A stretch of 64,000 bases of DNA from Delphinapterus leucas (lineage: Eukaryota; Chordata; Mammalia; Artiodactyla; Monodontidae), in NCBI RefSeq assembly GCF_002288925.2, contig NW_022098076.1, positions 89,636,182 to 89,700,181 on the forward strand, given 5' to 3'. Of the stretch, positions 1 to 11,479 are shown in pieces. The notes beneath the pieces are model-generated. The model did not search any database. It was given only the letters and a program-made list of their open reading frames with translations, and was not told where the DNA came from. Each line of letters starts with the position of its first letter. The stretch's first letter is position 1. The position numbers were made by a program, and so were the translations under genes.

Positions 1-1051
1 TTTCACAGAAATATTTGATCTAAGGACATCTGCTCCTGTCTGGAACATATTTCTTTCCCTCGTGCTTGGCTTTGCACTTCCCAGAGCTGTCAGATAAGCG
101 TCGTCTGGCAGATTCTGTGACAGGGCTCGATATTCCTGAACAAACATCAGGGATGCTTACGGCTGGAATCGTGTCAATCTGGGCGCACAACGTGCTAGCT
201 GTGTTCCTTACTCACAGACTTCTTCACGACACTGGCTCAGCTATGCTGATATTGCAAGAAATACTGTTCATCACTGCTTTAGAAATAAAAGTGATGTCAT
301 GAGGTGACTTCCAAGGCTTTTCTCTTTGGGCGCGCTATGGCAGATTCGAAATATTACCATGCAAGAATTCTGAGCTTCTCCTCAACAGACTACCACTGCT
401 TCATCTCCCTGCAGGTCCACTGGTGTCCCTACATAAGAGCTCATCTCTGGGAGCTTCAATGGGCAGGCCCTTCCCAGCTGAGCTGCTGGCTTAACTGTTG
501 TCCAGGCTCCTTTTGTTAAAACAGGATTATAGCGGTGTGTTTGAGAGGTTGCATTTCTAGCACTTAGGGTGCAACAAAATTGTCTTCAGTGTTTCTCTCT
601 CCAGCGTCTGTGTTCCTGCTGTTGAAAACCTCTATGGCTGGTGTTTAAATATGGCTCCATCTGAGCCTCGTATTTATGTTTGTGTCTTGGTGGTTAGTAT
701 CATTGTTTTGATAAACAACATGTCTCTCTCTCCCTCTTTTTCTCTCTCTCTCAAAAATGTTCAATTCAAGATTGAATAATTCTGTCCTTAAAAATTAATC
801 CTAGAAGAAAATATTCACCCTCAAAAATATCTAAGTGCCCAAAAAATTCCTAGAAAGTCCTTTTTTGATGACAATAAAAAATAATATTATCTAAATATTA
901 TTGCTTACAATTGTCTCCATGAAAGACACCCAGATGGTGCTCCCACAAAAAATGAGGTGCTGGTTCTTTTTTCCTGCAAATCACAATGGGCAAGACCCGT
1001 CTTTGGGTACAGAGTTATTCTAAGATGATTAATTAATGATTGAGAAGATAT
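1..1051. other. unassigned sequence, no gene recognised
   Basis: I recognise no repeat family or gene here. Short reading frames at 66-302 and 304-519 show no domain or codon pattern I can name and look like chance. A CT-rich tract lies at 721-753 and AT-rich sequence at 780-900. The last nine bases (AGAAGATAT, 1043-1051) are the left copy of the target-site duplication of the next L1. Confidence 0.5.
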
Positions 1052-1589
1052 GGCAATATTTATGTCCATCGATAGATGAATGGATAAAGAAGATGTGGTA
1101 CATATATACGATAGAATACTACTCAGCCATAAAAAAGAATGAAATAATGCCATTTGCCGCAACATGGATGGACCTAGAGATTATCATACTAAGTGAAGTA
1201 AGTCAGACAGAGAAAGACAAATACCATATGATATCACTTATAAGTGGAACCTAAAATATGACACAAGTGAACCTATCTACAAAGCAGAAATAGACTCACA
1301 CACGTAGAGAACATACTTGTGGTTGCCAAGGGGGGGGTGGGGGGACATTGGACTGGGAGTTTGGGGTCAGCAGACGCAAACTATTATATACAGGATGGAT
1401 AAACAAGAAGGTCCTACTGTATAGCATAGGCAACTATATTCAATGTCCTGGGATAAACCATAATGGAAAAGAATATAAAAAAGAATGTATGTGTATGTAT
1501 AAATGAGTCACTTTGCTGTACAGCAGAAAGTAGCACAACATTGTAAATCAACTATACTTCAGTTAAGAAAGAAAGAAAGAAAGAAAGAA
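1052..1589 (+). mobile_element. L1 3' end, 5'-truncated
   Basis: The fragment carries the last codons of L1 ORF2 (reading [12 protein letters not shown] and NEIMPFAATWMDLE in the +1 frame from about 1070), then the cetartiodactyl-type 3' UTR and an impure tail of GAAA repeats at 1566-1592. AGAAGATAT flanks it at 1043-1051 and 1590-1598, as expected of target-primed reverse transcription. It belongs to the same 3' UTR group as the fragment at 57186-57364 (shared wording around CCTGGGATAAAC). It is non-autonomous and dead. Confidence 0.9.
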
Positions 1590-1608
1590 AGAAGATATCA
1601 CATTATTT

Positions 1609-1966
1609 TTTTAATATGTTTATTTATTTTATTTATTTATTCTTGACTGTGTTGGGTCTTTATTGCTGCGCACAGGGTTTGTCTAGTTGCGGCGAGCGGG
1701 GCTACTCTTCATTGAGGTGCACTGGCTTCTTACTGCGGTGGCTTCTCTTGTTGCAGAGCACGGGCTCTAGGCACGCAGGCTTCAGTAGTTGCAGCACACA
1801 GGCTCAGTAGTTGTGGCTTGCGGGCTCTAGAGCGAAGGCTCAGTAGTTGTAGCACACGGGGCTTAGTTGCTCTGCAGCATGTGGGATCTTCCCGGACCAG
1901 GGATCGAACCCATGTCCCCTGCATTGGCAGGTGGATTCTCAACCACTGCGCCACCAGGGAAGCCCA
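1609..1966 (-). mobile_element. CHR-type tRNA-Glu SINE, long form
   Basis: Read on the minus strand, the tRNA-derived head starts at about 1966 (GGGCTTCCCTGGTGGCGCAG), with the A-box-like GGCGCAGTGG and the B-box region GGTTCGATCCC. The body and an A/T-rich tail (TAAATAAAATAAATAAAC on that strand) follow. TCACATTATTT flanks it at 1598-1608 and 1970-1980. The left duplication overlaps the end of the preceding L1, so the SINE inserted next to an existing L1 tail. Confidence 0.92.
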
Positions 1967-1980
1967 AGATCACATTATTT

Positions 1981-2679
1981 GACATTAAGTACTTCGACTC
2001 TCTGTAGACCCGGAAGTCCACGCCCGTCACCCATTTACCCCCTCTGAGAACAGTACGGGAGGGAGGCCTCCTCTGCACAGCTGGCTGTGGTCCATATCTG
2101 CTCCTTGCTGCTTGGGGCCTGCACACTCCAATCTTTTCATGAACACACGCAACTGGCAGATTTTGGTCTCTTCTCTAACTACAAATAGTCTCAGAGGAGG
2201 GTGGGCACACATTTTCCCAGGGCTGGCCCTAAATGGAAAGGGTACCTCATCTCAGAGGATAGAAGGCAAACAAACCTTTCAAATGCACCCCAGGCAAATG
2301 GCTACCTTCACTCAACTCCCCCTGCCCGCCTACCTGCGCTCTTCTTCGCCTCCATAGACCCATAAGCAATGTCAAATGTAGGGTTTAAAGCCGGGAGGGA
2401 GGCAAAAATTTCCAGCCTTGGCCAGCATCCCCCTTCCAATATACCTGATGGGTTGAGCCAGTGCTCCGAAATGGCTAAAGCAATAGAATAGTGGCCAAGG
2501 AACTGAAATAATATGAGCCTATTAAAAATGATAATTATACAGATTCTAGCAACACAGAAATGGTTTTGGTATCACATCGACTGATAAAAAGAGAATATGG
2601 AATTCACTGTGTACTGTGTTTGCTATTTAAATAAAAATGGTGCGTAATTTGGGCAGTATTATAATTTTTTATTTTCTCA
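1981..2679. other. unassigned sequence
   Basis: Single-copy-looking sequence. Frames at 2027-2212 (minus) and 2112-2357 (plus) are short, overlap each other and show no recognisable motif. AT-rich from 2480 to 2675. Confidence 0.4.
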
Positions 2680-3176
2680 TGGGGTTTAGGATGTACTACC
2701 CCTAAACATGGCACCTTGGCATATACTAAATATTTTAAGCTAAAGGGGTTTAAGAAAACAGTAGGTGCAGGAAGAACTCTGGGACCTTCCCCAGAAGCAG
2801 GTCATAGATGCTCATGGGCCAAGTGCCCTCCCTATACCTTCAGGAAAGGAGCATCCTTATCTCCAAGACTGAGGGACGCCGAGAAGATTCCAAACAAACA
2901 GGCCTTGCTATTTCTCCCACTTACCTACCCTTAGCTCACATCCTTTGTTCTGGCATTTCCACGGCTGCCCACTCTTCACTGAACCCAGTGTAGAAACACT
3001 CAGGTTGAATCGTTTCTTAGGGTCTTCATTTCTTTATGAAAGCTAGCGTGTCACGTAAAACTTACACTAAATAAATTTGTATATGCTTTCTCCTATTAAT
3101 CTGTCTTTGTCAGTTGAATTTTCAGATCCAGTCAGGGACCCTAAGAGGGTAAGGGAAAACTTCTTCCTCCCCTACA
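2680..3176 (+). mobile_element. probable solo LTR, ERV1-like
   Basis: The 3' portion has the layout of a gammaretrovirus-like LTR: a polyadenylation signal AATAAA at about 3070, then a pyrimidine-rich stretch (TTTCTCCTATTAATCTGTC) and a terminal CCTCCCCTACA ending in CA at 3175-3176. A plausible TG start is at 2680. No convincing 4 bp duplication is visible (CTCA before, CTTG after), so the ends or age are uncertain. No internal viral genes flank it. The family name is not assigned. Confidence 0.6.
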
Positions 3177-3253
3177 CTTGTCTAATGTAATATTTAGGAT
3201 AAAAGGGAAACTGTTTTATGACATGTTCTGCAGAGTTCTTAATGAGAACTCTT

Positions 3254-3459
3254 TTGTTGTTGTTGTTGTTGAGTGCGGGCTCCTCACTGTTGTGGCCTCT
3301 CCCGTTGCGGAGCACAGGCTCCGGCCGCGCAGGCTCAGCGGCCATGGCTCACGGGCCCAGCCGCTCCGCAGCATGTGGGATCTTCCCGGACCGGGGCACG
3401 AACCCGTGGCTTCTGCATCGGCAGGCGGACTCTCAACCACTGTGCCACCAGAGGAGCCC
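3254..3459 (-). mobile_element. CHR-type SINE, short (cetacean) form
   Basis: On the minus strand this is the roughly 205 bp SINE with tRNA-Glu-like head, a GAGCCATGGCCGCTGAGCC body segment, and an end near GTGAGGAGCCCGCAC plus a CAA-repeat tail (TTG repeats at 3252-3270 on the plus strand). An exact 14 bp duplication TAATGAGAACTCTT lies at 3240-3253 and 3460-3473, indicating L1-mediated insertion. Confidence 0.95.
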
Positions 3460-3473
3460 TAATGAGAACTCTT

Positions 3474-3564
3474 AATGAGTTCTTATATCATCAGAGAAAA
3501 TGCTTTTACCTCCTTGCCCACCTCTCGTGCCAAACGATACTAAGACTATCTCCAACATAACAAC
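3474..3564. other. short unassigned gap
   Basis: Nothing recognised between the SINE and the next old repeat. Confidence 0.4.
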
Positions 3565-3955
3565 CAAGTGCAGTGTGTGGACCTTATGGGGGAATCTGAC
3601 TTGAACAAACCAGCTATGAAAAGAGATTTTTGAGAAAACTGGAGACATTTGCTTATGGAATGAGCATAAGATATTAAAAAGTATTGTTAATTTTTAAGGG
3701 TGTGATGATGGCATGGTGATTATGCTAAAGAAAGGTCATCTGTTACAGATATATGTGTGTAAAAAACATGATTTAGAGATTTCCTTAAAATTTTTTTTTT
3801 TTTAATTCCTAATCTTGTTTCACGTAAAACAACATGAGACAAGATTAGGAAAATGTTGATGATTGGCGAACTTGAAGCTGGTAAATGGGCCCATGGAGGT
3901 TTGTTACAGTTTTCAGCTTCGGGGTATGTTTAAAACTTCCATAATAAAAGGGAAA
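3565..3955 (+). mobile_element. 3' end of an old interspersed repeat (probably LINE-derived)
   Basis: It starts with a segment like CAAGTGCAGTGTGTGGACC and ends with GTTTAAAACTTCCATAATAAAAGG, a 3' terminus I recognise as a recurrent ancient mammalian repeat but cannot name with confidence. The same terminus, on the opposite strand, occurs inside the young L1 insertion at 37499-37677. A poly-T and hairpin insertion sits at 3790-3851. Confidence 0.55.
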
Positions 3956-4282
3956 AAATGAGAAAAAACTCCAACTGGCTATAGTTATGGAAATGAAAAT
4001 AAGTCAGTGTCAGAATAATCTTGGGGTTTAAAGTATTGAATCAGAATAGTTCAAGATTTTGTTGACACTGAGAAGTAAACCTACCAGCTTCTTCTTCTTT
4101 GTTAACGTTACTGTTCGTGCTGTTGATTCATGCATTCCAATGCCAGGCGCATGTTTCTAGTGTCTGTACCGGGAAACGTTAGCTTTTTCTTGGCTTCCTT
4201 TTTACAAATCAATATAGGAAGACAGAGAATCTAAATACTACTTGGTTCTAAAGGGATTCTTGATGGTATAAGAAATAATCAT
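3956..4282. other. unassigned sequence
   Basis: Nothing recognised; ends at the SINE start. Confidence 0.4.
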
Positions 4283-4640
4283 GGGACTTCCCTGCTGGCT
4301 CAGTGGTTAAGAATCCGCCTTCCAATGCAGGGGACACGGGTTCAAGCCCTGGTCCGGGAAGATCCCACATGCCTCGGAGCAACGAAGCCCGTGAGCCACA
4401 ACTACTGAGCCCATGTGCCACAACTACTGAGCCCATGCACCACAACTATTGAAGCCTGCTCGCCTAGAGCCCATGCTCTGCAACAAGAGAAGCCACCGCC
4501 ATGAGAAGCCTGCACACCACCACGAAGAGTGGCCCCCGCTCGCCGCAACTAGAGAAAGCCCGCACACAGCAGTGAAGACCCAACACAGCCAAACAGTAAA
4601 TAAATATAAATAAATAAATAAATTTATTTATTTTAAAAAA
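4283..4640 (+). mobile_element. CHR-type SINE, long form
   Basis: The head GGGACTTCCCTGCTGGCTCAG starts at 4283, followed by the B-box region GGTTCAAGCCC, a body with CACAACTACTGAGCCC repeated twice around 4398-4440, and a tail of TAAA and ATTTATTT units. Flanks AATAATCAT (before) and AAAATCAT (after) are a probable imperfect target duplication. The tandem CACAACTACTGAGCCC is a local duplication in the SINE body. Confidence 0.9.
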
Positions 4641-4659
4641 TCATAAGGTAAAACAGGAG

Positions 4660-5038
4660 AACTGAGGATTTAAAAATTCAGAGCTTACAAACTCATAGCA
4701 ACCTAGGGTAGCGAGGTGGCTGCCAGGGACAGTGGCGGGTGAGGGAGATGAGTGAAGGTGATCAAAGGGTACAAACTTCCAGTTACAGGATGGGTAAGTT
4801 CTGGGGATCTAATGTGCAGCACGGTGACTATAGTTAACAACACTGTATCATGTACTTGAAAGTTGCTAGGACAGCAGACCTTAAAAGTTCCCATTGCACC
4901 CAAACATAAAACTGGTTACTACGGGAGGTGACAGATATGCTAACCTTATTGCGGTCATCATTTCACAATATGTCAAATCATCACGTTGTACAGCTTAAAG
5001 TTACACGGTATTATATGTCAGTTATATCTTAATAAGGC
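4660..5038 (+). mobile_element. L1 3' UTR, older type
   Basis: The sequence follows the old L1 (L1MA/MB-like) 3' end: GGTACAAACTTCCAGTTA, then TGACTATAGTTAACAACACTG, then CTTAAAGTTACACGG and TCAGTTATATCTTAATAA at the end. There is no coding capacity. It is closely related to the 3' end at 22380-22740. Confidence 0.8.
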
Positions 5039-5558
5039 CGGGAAAAAACTCAGAGATTATCCCAAATGAACAGAGAAATCTGATGTTTCCAGACAACTCT
5101 GAGAAAGTAACTTGGAGGAGGGACCCTGTATTTGTTTCTGAGTTTCCTAGTAACCAAGGCCAAGAGAAAAAAACTAGATGATACTCAATAGCTGAAAAGG
5201 AAATGAGACACATCTATCTGTGTTTGTCATGAAACTCTACTTGTGATGAAATACATCCCTAAAGATTTTGCTTGTAGATTGGGTAACATCAGAGTCAGCG
5301 TTTTCAGTTGCCGTTTGAAAACATATTGTTAATTATAAATCAGTAACATTGGTTCTGCAGAAGGTTAAGAAAACACGCTCTAGGTGTCTTGGTTTCTGAG
5401 GATCTAACTAATATGAATAACCTAGAAGAGTCAAAAAGCCATGTGTGCTTAACTAGGCTCTCAGGCCAGGGCCTTGGTGAAACTGGGCAGCGGCTGCAGG
5501 GACAGGGCTGTCTTCTGTTCCAGACTCTCTCACACCCACGGATCCTCACACGCATCCT
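5039..5558. other. unassigned sequence
   Basis: No repeat or gene recognised. Overlapping short frames on both strands at 5340-5589 are not supported as coding. Confidence 0.4.
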
Positions 5559-5575
5559 GGAAAAACACCAGTTCT

Positions 5576-6195
5576 TTTTTTCTAAGTAATTAATTTTTTT
5601 AATTGTAGTATAGTTGATTTACGATGTTGTGTTAGTTTCTGGTGTACAGCAAAGTTATTCAGTTATGTATATATATATATATATATATATACATATATAT
5701 ATACACACATATATTCTTTTTCAGTTTCTTTTACCTTATAGGTTATTACAAAGTGTTGAGTATAGTTCCCTGTGCAATACAGTTGACCCTAGTTATGTAT
5801 CTATTTTATATATAGTGGTGTGTATATGATAATCCCAAACTCCTAATTTATCCCTCCCCCCCTTTCCCCTTTGGTAACCGTAGGTTTGTTTTCTATGTCT
5901 GTGGGTCTGTTTCTGTTTTGCATATAAGTTCATTTGTATCTTTTGTTTTGATTTCACATGTAAGTGATATCATGATATTTGTCTCTCTCTTTCTGACTTA
6001 CTTCACTTAGTATGATAATCTCTAGGTCCATCCATGTTGCTGCAAATGGCACGATTTCATTGTTTTTTATGGCTGAGTAGCACTCCATTGTATATATATA
6101 TATGTCACATCTTCTTTATCCATTCCTCTGTGGATGGACATCTAGATTGCCTCCGTGTCTTGGTTACTGTAAATAGTACTGCAGTAAGCACTGAG
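5576..6195 (-). mobile_element. L1 3' end, 5'-truncated, with TA microsatellite
   Basis: Read on the minus strand it holds the end of ORF2 and the full 3' UTR, ending at a short A-rich tail. A 17 bp exact duplication GGAAAAACACCAGTTCT lies at 5559-5575 and 6196-6212. At 5665-5704 the 3' UTR has expanded into a TA/CATA microsatellite at the place where other copies read ATACATATAT. Confidence 0.95.
5665..5704. repeat. TA-rich microsatellite inside L1 3' UTR
   Basis: A run of TA dinucleotides with two CATA/CACA interruptions, lying wholly inside the L1 at 5576-6195. The copy at 35583-35945 shows the same expansion at the homologous position. Confidence 0.9.
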
Positions 6196-6212
6196 GGAAA
6201 AACACCAGTTCT

Positions 6213-7229
6213 GTTAGACATTCCCAGGTGCCCTACCAAAAGGATTTCAAAGCCAAGTATTGAGATGTGCTCGTCTAAATAAAGTTAAATCAGTTTGCTG
6301 CAGGAACTGCTAGCCTTTAAGACACTGAGGTATATCTTGAATATCCAACGGATGCAGGGTGCATTGTTTCCCCAATAAGGTTAACCGTGGCATCCTTTTC
6401 CCTCCCCTGCTTTTATGTTTTCCAAATGCGGTGTGCTTTGTTGTCTCATTCTCCCGAACACATGCTTTGGGAAAAGCGGGACTGCAGTATCTGCTGAAGT
6501 GAGAACAATAAGCGCTTTGGAACAAACACTGAAAGCATCGTGGTTCACTCTGTCACTCAGAGCCAAACCTGCAAACTCCTAGATTAATACGGCAGCTCAT
6601 AGCATGTGCCTGATTGCCTGATTCATCCTCTCCCATCCTCCCACTAAAAGACCCATGAAGGCACATGCAAAATTGCAAAATTGCAGCTGCACCAGAAGCT
6701 AACAATATCCGTGAAAGCTTCGCCCCGGTCGAGGAGGGATTTCTGCCAATGATGGTGCAAATGAGAATGAGGAATGCTCGTTAGCTGGTGCACAATGCAG
6801 CTTCTGAAACAGCGCTCTGAGTCAGACAAGAGGGAGCCGGGCCCTTCCCAGACGCTGCCTCTCAAGGTGAAGATGGTCACTTCCTTCTCCCAACTGCCAA
6901 CAGTCCTGCTAATCTGTACTTTTTAGAGTGCACCCACCAGTGAGGCAACCTGAAACTCCTGGTCTTCTGGAAATACTCCTCTTCCAGGCAGGAAAGGCCT
7001 TGTTGAACACCTACTGACACCAGAATTGTGGCTAATGGCCTTCCCTCCCGCTAAGGCTCCAAGAAGCCTCTGTCAGCGCCAGAGCAGACAGGGAGGGGTC
7101 AGCGGTGGATGCTGGAGCTTTCTACAGCTCAGCTTCCACAGCCTGGTTCTAAATGCAGGCAAAGAATGTCATTTTAGTAGATAGAAGTCAGCAAAGAGAT
7201 GTCAGGTTTGGGCAGATGGTGAAGTATTT
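6213..7229. other. unassigned single-copy-looking sequence
   Basis: About 1 kb with no family I recognise. Antisense frames at 6310-6566 and 6644-6880 are short and featureless. Confidence 0.4.
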
Positions 7230-7371
7230 TACAATTTGGAGGTAACGTTAGTAGAATTAAAAATAGGGACATGACAAAGGTGTTATCTAACGCTATTGTC
7301 ATCATATTGCAATGTATAAATGTATCACCTCAAACTTACACGGTGTTATGTGTCAATTATCTCTCAGTTTT
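7230..7371 (+). mobile_element. old L1 3'-terminal fragment
   Basis: The stretch CCTCAAACTTACACGGTG ... TGTGTCAATTATCTCTCAG matches the last part of the old L1 3' UTR also seen at 4990-5030. A 113-codon frame at 7271-7612 runs from here into the next L1 fragment and is a chance fusion of two repeats. Confidence 0.5.
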
Positions 7372-7479
7372 TAAAAAAGCCTCTGGGGCTGGGGATGTGG
7401 ATAGGATATATATCTTCCAAATTATAGTAAGAAAAAAAGGTACACCAGAGAGCAAAAGACAGAAAAGAAAGGAAATCTC

Positions 7480-8505
7480 AAGGATGCACAAAAAACCCAA
7501 AAAGCATAAAAACAAGATGGCAAAAGTAAGAGCAAGCATACTTTCTGAGACAATTAACAAAATAAAGTCTCCTTTTCAGAGACTAAGAGACTGGATCAGA
7601 AAGAAAATTTAAATGTGTATTGTTGTTATGAGACTCACCTAAAATGAAAGGACAGATTTTTTTTTAAGGTGACAAAGATATGTTAGGCACACACAAACAC
7701 AGTAAAGCATGATTTTCAAAAATTATATCAGACAAAATGAGATGCAGGGGAAATTGTTAAACAGGAAAGATTATTTCAGGTTGATATAATTATGATGAAA
7801 ACTAGTGATCATGAATCTTTATGTGCCAGATAAAATAGCACTGACGTATTTAAAGAAGAAACTTAAAAATCTAAGTAGAAATTCACTGCAAAAACATTTG
7901 TAGCAGGAGATTTTAGCAAACCAAGATAAGATTTCCTCTGCAAGTCAAGAAATGGATAGAAAATTTTAAGAAGCATAGAAATTTTTTTAGTGTTTTTTTA
8001 AATTAATTTTTATTGGAGTACAGTTGCTTTACAATGTTGTGTTAGTTTCTACTGTACAGCAAAGTGAATCAGCTATACGTATACATATATCCCCTCTTTT
8101 TTGGATTTCCTTCCCTTTTAGGTCACCACAGAGCATTAAGTAGAGTTCCCTGTGCTATACAGTAGGTTCTCATGAGTTGTCTATTTTATACATAGTATCA
8201 ATAGTGTATATGTGTCAATTCCAATCGCCCAATTCCTCCCAAGAAGCACTGAAATTTTGGATAATAAAATAATATGGCTGATTAAGGGATAATGATTAAA
8301 AGCTACACACTCAAAACAAAAATGTAGCTTCTTTCAAACATCTATGGGATATTTACAAAAGTGACTATTAAATAGAACATAGGAAAACCATGAATTACAA
8401 AAGTGGCTATTTTGTATGAACTAAGCAATTCGACTAGAAATTAGTAACTAAAATTTAAGAAAACGCAACAAAAATAATTAGAAAACTTTAAACACATTTC
8501 TGAAC
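7480..8505 (+). mobile_element. decayed L1 ORF2 (5' half), split by a younger L1
   Basis: At about 7548-7608 the sense translation reads NKIKSPFQRLRDWIRKK, resembling the start of the L1 endonuclease domain. Continuing, AGACTCACCTAAAA and ATATCAGACAAAATGAG echo conserved endonuclease-region sequence, and after the insertion at 7986-8240 the reading continues to about 8505. Frameshifts and stops are frequent, so no protein can be made. Confidence 0.6.
7986..8240 (-). mobile_element. L1 3' UTR fragment, 5'-truncated
   Basis: Minus-strand L1 3' end (the plus strand reads TTTATTGGAGTACAGTTGC then GTTCCCTGTGCTATACAG). Flanked by an 18 bp near-duplicate, AAGAAGCATAGAAATTTT at 7968-7985 and AAGAAGCACTGAAATTTT at 8241-8258. 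It interrupts an older plus-strand L1. Confidence 0.9.
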
Positions 8506-8706
8506 ACCTCTGATTAGGAAGAAGTGTTTAATTCCTTGCAAGTGCCGAGACTGGCAAATTTTTCTTAGTGATTTCAATGCCCTGAGATCATTCATTAACA
8601 TCTACAAGGTAGGTCTCTACGTTCATGTAAATCACATTTTCAGAGACTCTGAAATGGCACTGGGAAATGCAGAAATTATAACTTAAGTGCAAAAGCAGAC
8701 TACAGA

Positions 8707-8851
8707 GGGCTTCCCTGACGGTCCAGTGGTTAAGGCTCTACGTTTCCAATGCAGGGGGCTCGGGTTTGATCCCTGGTTGGGAAACTAAGATCCTGCATAT
8801 GCTGCATGGTGCAGCCAAAAGAACAAAACAGAAACAACAACAAAAAAAACC
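8707..8851 (+). mobile_element. short tRNA-Glu-derived SINE
   Basis: Head GGGCTTCCCTGACGGTCCAG, B-box-like GGTTTGATCCC, then a GATCCTGCATATGCTGC region, GCAGCCAAAA and an A-rich tail. Flanked by CTACAGA at 8700-8706 and 8852-8858. This is the short Bov-tA/CHR-like form without the long body. Confidence 0.85.
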
Positions 8852-8858
8852 CTACAGA

Positions 8859-9990
8859 ACAACATGCAGCATATACTCCTAGTTTTTAGTTAAAAATTAA
8901 AAGAAACAAAGGACATGAACCAATTGACAGGGACTGTGAGGCGAAATTATTGGTGATTTAAATTTGCTTCTTTCTATTTTGTGTGTTTCTCAAAATTTTG
9001 GCAACAAATATATAGTTATACAGTGAATAATAAACAATTTTTCAAGAAAAAAGTTTAAAATTACAATTAAGTCCAGGATGTGCTGACTCTGATCTGGATT
9101 CTAGGTGCCCAGTGGCTTGGCCTGGGAAGTGACTGCTCCCATTGTTCAAATCAGAGCCTGCCCAGGTGCGACCTGCCCAGGTGTGACCTGCTCAGGTGTG
9201 ACCTGCTCGACTCTCATCTCAAGGGACCACCTTCCGCTCATTTGTTACGGTTGACTTCATCAGTCTGTGACATCGAAGACTCCTCCTACGTAGCAAGTCA
9301 GACAGAATTAACGTTTCTCTCCTTCCAAAATTGTATCTGGACTGAAACCAAATTAATGTATGAAGGTTCACGAAAAATAGCCCTCTCTTTGGAAAACCCC
9401 TTGGGTGAAGTTTTGAACGTTTCCAAGGCTATTCTTTGGAGAACTTGCCTTCTCTCTCTGCTCTTCCTCCACCCCAAAACATGCAAAGAACAAGGGGCTT
9501 CTCTAAATGAGGTGGAAAGGGGACCTGTGCAGGTATGGGGCACAGGTGTGGGGAATGAGCATGATGCTGGAAAAAGAGCAGCATATGCTCCATTCACCAC
9601 TTCACTCGGGTAATAAGCAGGGGACAGGGGAGCCGGGATGGAGGAGGATCCCGAGTTCTAAGAGTATTTGAGACTCAAAGACCAATGTGGCTGAAACGAA
9701 GAGTGTGAGGCAAGATGGGGCTGGGGCCACGTGTGCACCTCACGGTTTGGGGGTTTGTGGATCCTGTGGAAGATTTGGTGCTTTGTCTTAAGAGCAATGA
9801 GAACCATTGAAACATTGGAAGCAGAGGGTGATATGATCAGACTTGGAAAATATCAACGTAGCTGCGGTAGGAATAATAAAACGTAGAGCAGCTAGACTGC
9901 AAACGTAGTGACCGTCAGGGAGGCCAGACAGGGTGGCAAAGGTGGAAATAAGGGAAAGTAAGTGGGCAGATTTAGGAGATAAAAATAATC
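8859..9990. other. unassigned sequence with a 177-codon frame
   Basis: The longest non-repeat frame here is 9080-9613 (plus, 177 codons). It shows no signal peptide, domain or splice context I can recognise, and part of it is a 15 bp tandem repeat. Around 9760-9850 the wording resembles a widespread old mammalian repeat (CCATTGAAACATTGGAAGC) that I cannot name. Confidence 0.4.
9161..9205. repeat. 15 bp tandem repeat, three copies
   Basis: Three successive units of about CCCAGGTGTGACCTG at 9161-9175, 9176-9190 and 9191-9205, differing at one or two positions. Confidence 0.9.
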
Positions 9991-10195
9991 CAGTGGTTCT
10001 CAACCTGGGGCGATTTAGACCCTCAAGGGACATTTGGCAAATTCTGGAGACGCTTTTTGTTGTCACAACTGGGAAGGGAGGCACCTAGTGGGTAGAGGCC
10101 AAGGATGTAACTCGACATCCTACCTGCACAGGATGGCCACTCCACAAAGAGTGATGTGAGCCAAAATGTCAGTAGTGCTGCAGTGGAGAAACCCT
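9991..10195 (+). mobile_element. MER5A-like hAT-Charlie element
   Basis: Nearly full-length non-autonomous hAT element: it begins CAGTGGTTCTCAACCTGGGG and ends GTGGAGAAACCCTG, with GGAGACGCTTTTTGTTGTC and CCTAGTGGGTAGAGGCC between. These match the MER5A consensus I know. The terminal inverted repeats are CAGTGGTTCTC and GAGAAACCCTG. No clear 8 bp duplication is left. Confidence 0.9.
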
Positions 10196-11479
10196 GGATG
10201 AACAGAACTGAGGAGTGATAAGATGCAAGACAGTCCCGTTTCCGGGCCCGTGCAAAGGACGGATGGTCCCCAAGTTGGTCCCCGAGCAAGGAGACCTGGG
10301 ATGCAGGGAAGGCAGCGAGGCCGTGAGTGTCCTCCTGCTGGACTCATCGCTGTCATAATTGGTCACTGACACGGTGCACCGGTGTCCCCATCCTCCTCCA
10401 GGCTCTGGTCTAAGAAAGCGGTTCTCTGCCTCTTTGGGCCCAGGCCAGCACGAGGATGTGTCTGATACATCCTTATGGAGTGTGTGACTGTCAGCATGTT
10501 TACCTGTGTCTGTAGGCATCCACGGAAAACCAGCAACGTGTTCACACTGGGAAGGGAGAAGGCTCACAAGGCCAGGCCCATCAAAAGACTTACCTTTTCT
10601 ACACTGTTCAGTTTTTCCCCCTTTTCCCTCTATGCTGTTCAGTTTTGAGGGACTTTTTAGAACATGCTTTTATTCCTTTTTCAAATATATAAATCAAAAT
10701 ATCAAATAAAAAAAATAAAGGCGTCATATCCTGGCTCCAAGCCTATCACTAAAATTTGAGACAACTCAAATCAGTCTCTGGTGCAAGGGCTTAGGAAACT
10801 GGCAAGGATCTCCATGTGAACCGAGGCCACGTGTGTGGAGCTGGTTACCTGATAAACTCACATTTAGGGCCCCAGTCAGACAGCTCTGGGGGAATAACGG
10901 TGGAACTGGAAGATGCTGATAATTGACATTTTAGTAAAAGCACTGAAGTCATCGTTGTGGAGAAAAGAAACAGAACTCCTTACACTGGACTTCCTTGCAC
11001 AGGTTTTATGGTTTGGTGCTATGTGTATCATAAAGAACATTCTGGAACAAAGGGGTTTTTGAGACCCTCAAAGGGTTAAACTGGGCTTGGGGTCCAGGAA
11101 GACCTGGGGGTTCCAGGAGCTCCTGTGGGGAGGCCAGCCCGGCTGTTTGCACAATGGATTAACAGCCCTCCAGAAAGATCAGGCACATCCACTTAATCCA
11201 CAGCCCAGAGGGGAAGGGTTATTTTGAACATGGTCTGCCCCATAGCCCCCTCCTAAGGAAGGATGAGTGAGGGTGCAGGGAGGTGTTGCACCTGCATCTC
11301 TGTAGGGGGGCAGGGAAGCAGTGTGTTGAGGTCTTGACGAGCCTAGCACAAAGGTGCCCCCTCCCCGTCTGAAGCACTCCATTCCCTACCCACCTCTCAC
11401 CTGGATGACTCATCCCCAATGCTCATATCTCAGGCTCTCTGCTGGGGAGCCTTGAACCCCCAAAGCTGCGGTGGACGCT
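10196..11479. other. unassigned single-copy-looking sequence
   Basis: Overlapping frames on both strands at 10023-10567 and 11179-11419 are mutually exclusive and lack recognisable protein features. An A-rich AATAAA-containing stretch at 10695-10725 is not preceded by any gene I recognise. Confidence 0.4.

Noticed and set aside
7271..7612. 113-codon lysine-rich frame
   Set aside because: It spans an old L1 3' end and a decayed ORF2 start; the basic composition comes from A-rich L1 sequence.
9080..9613. 177-codon plus-strand frame as a gene
   Set aside because: No recognisable domain; contains a 15 bp tandem repeat; an overlapping 100-codon frame on the other strand is equally open; no promoter or splice context.
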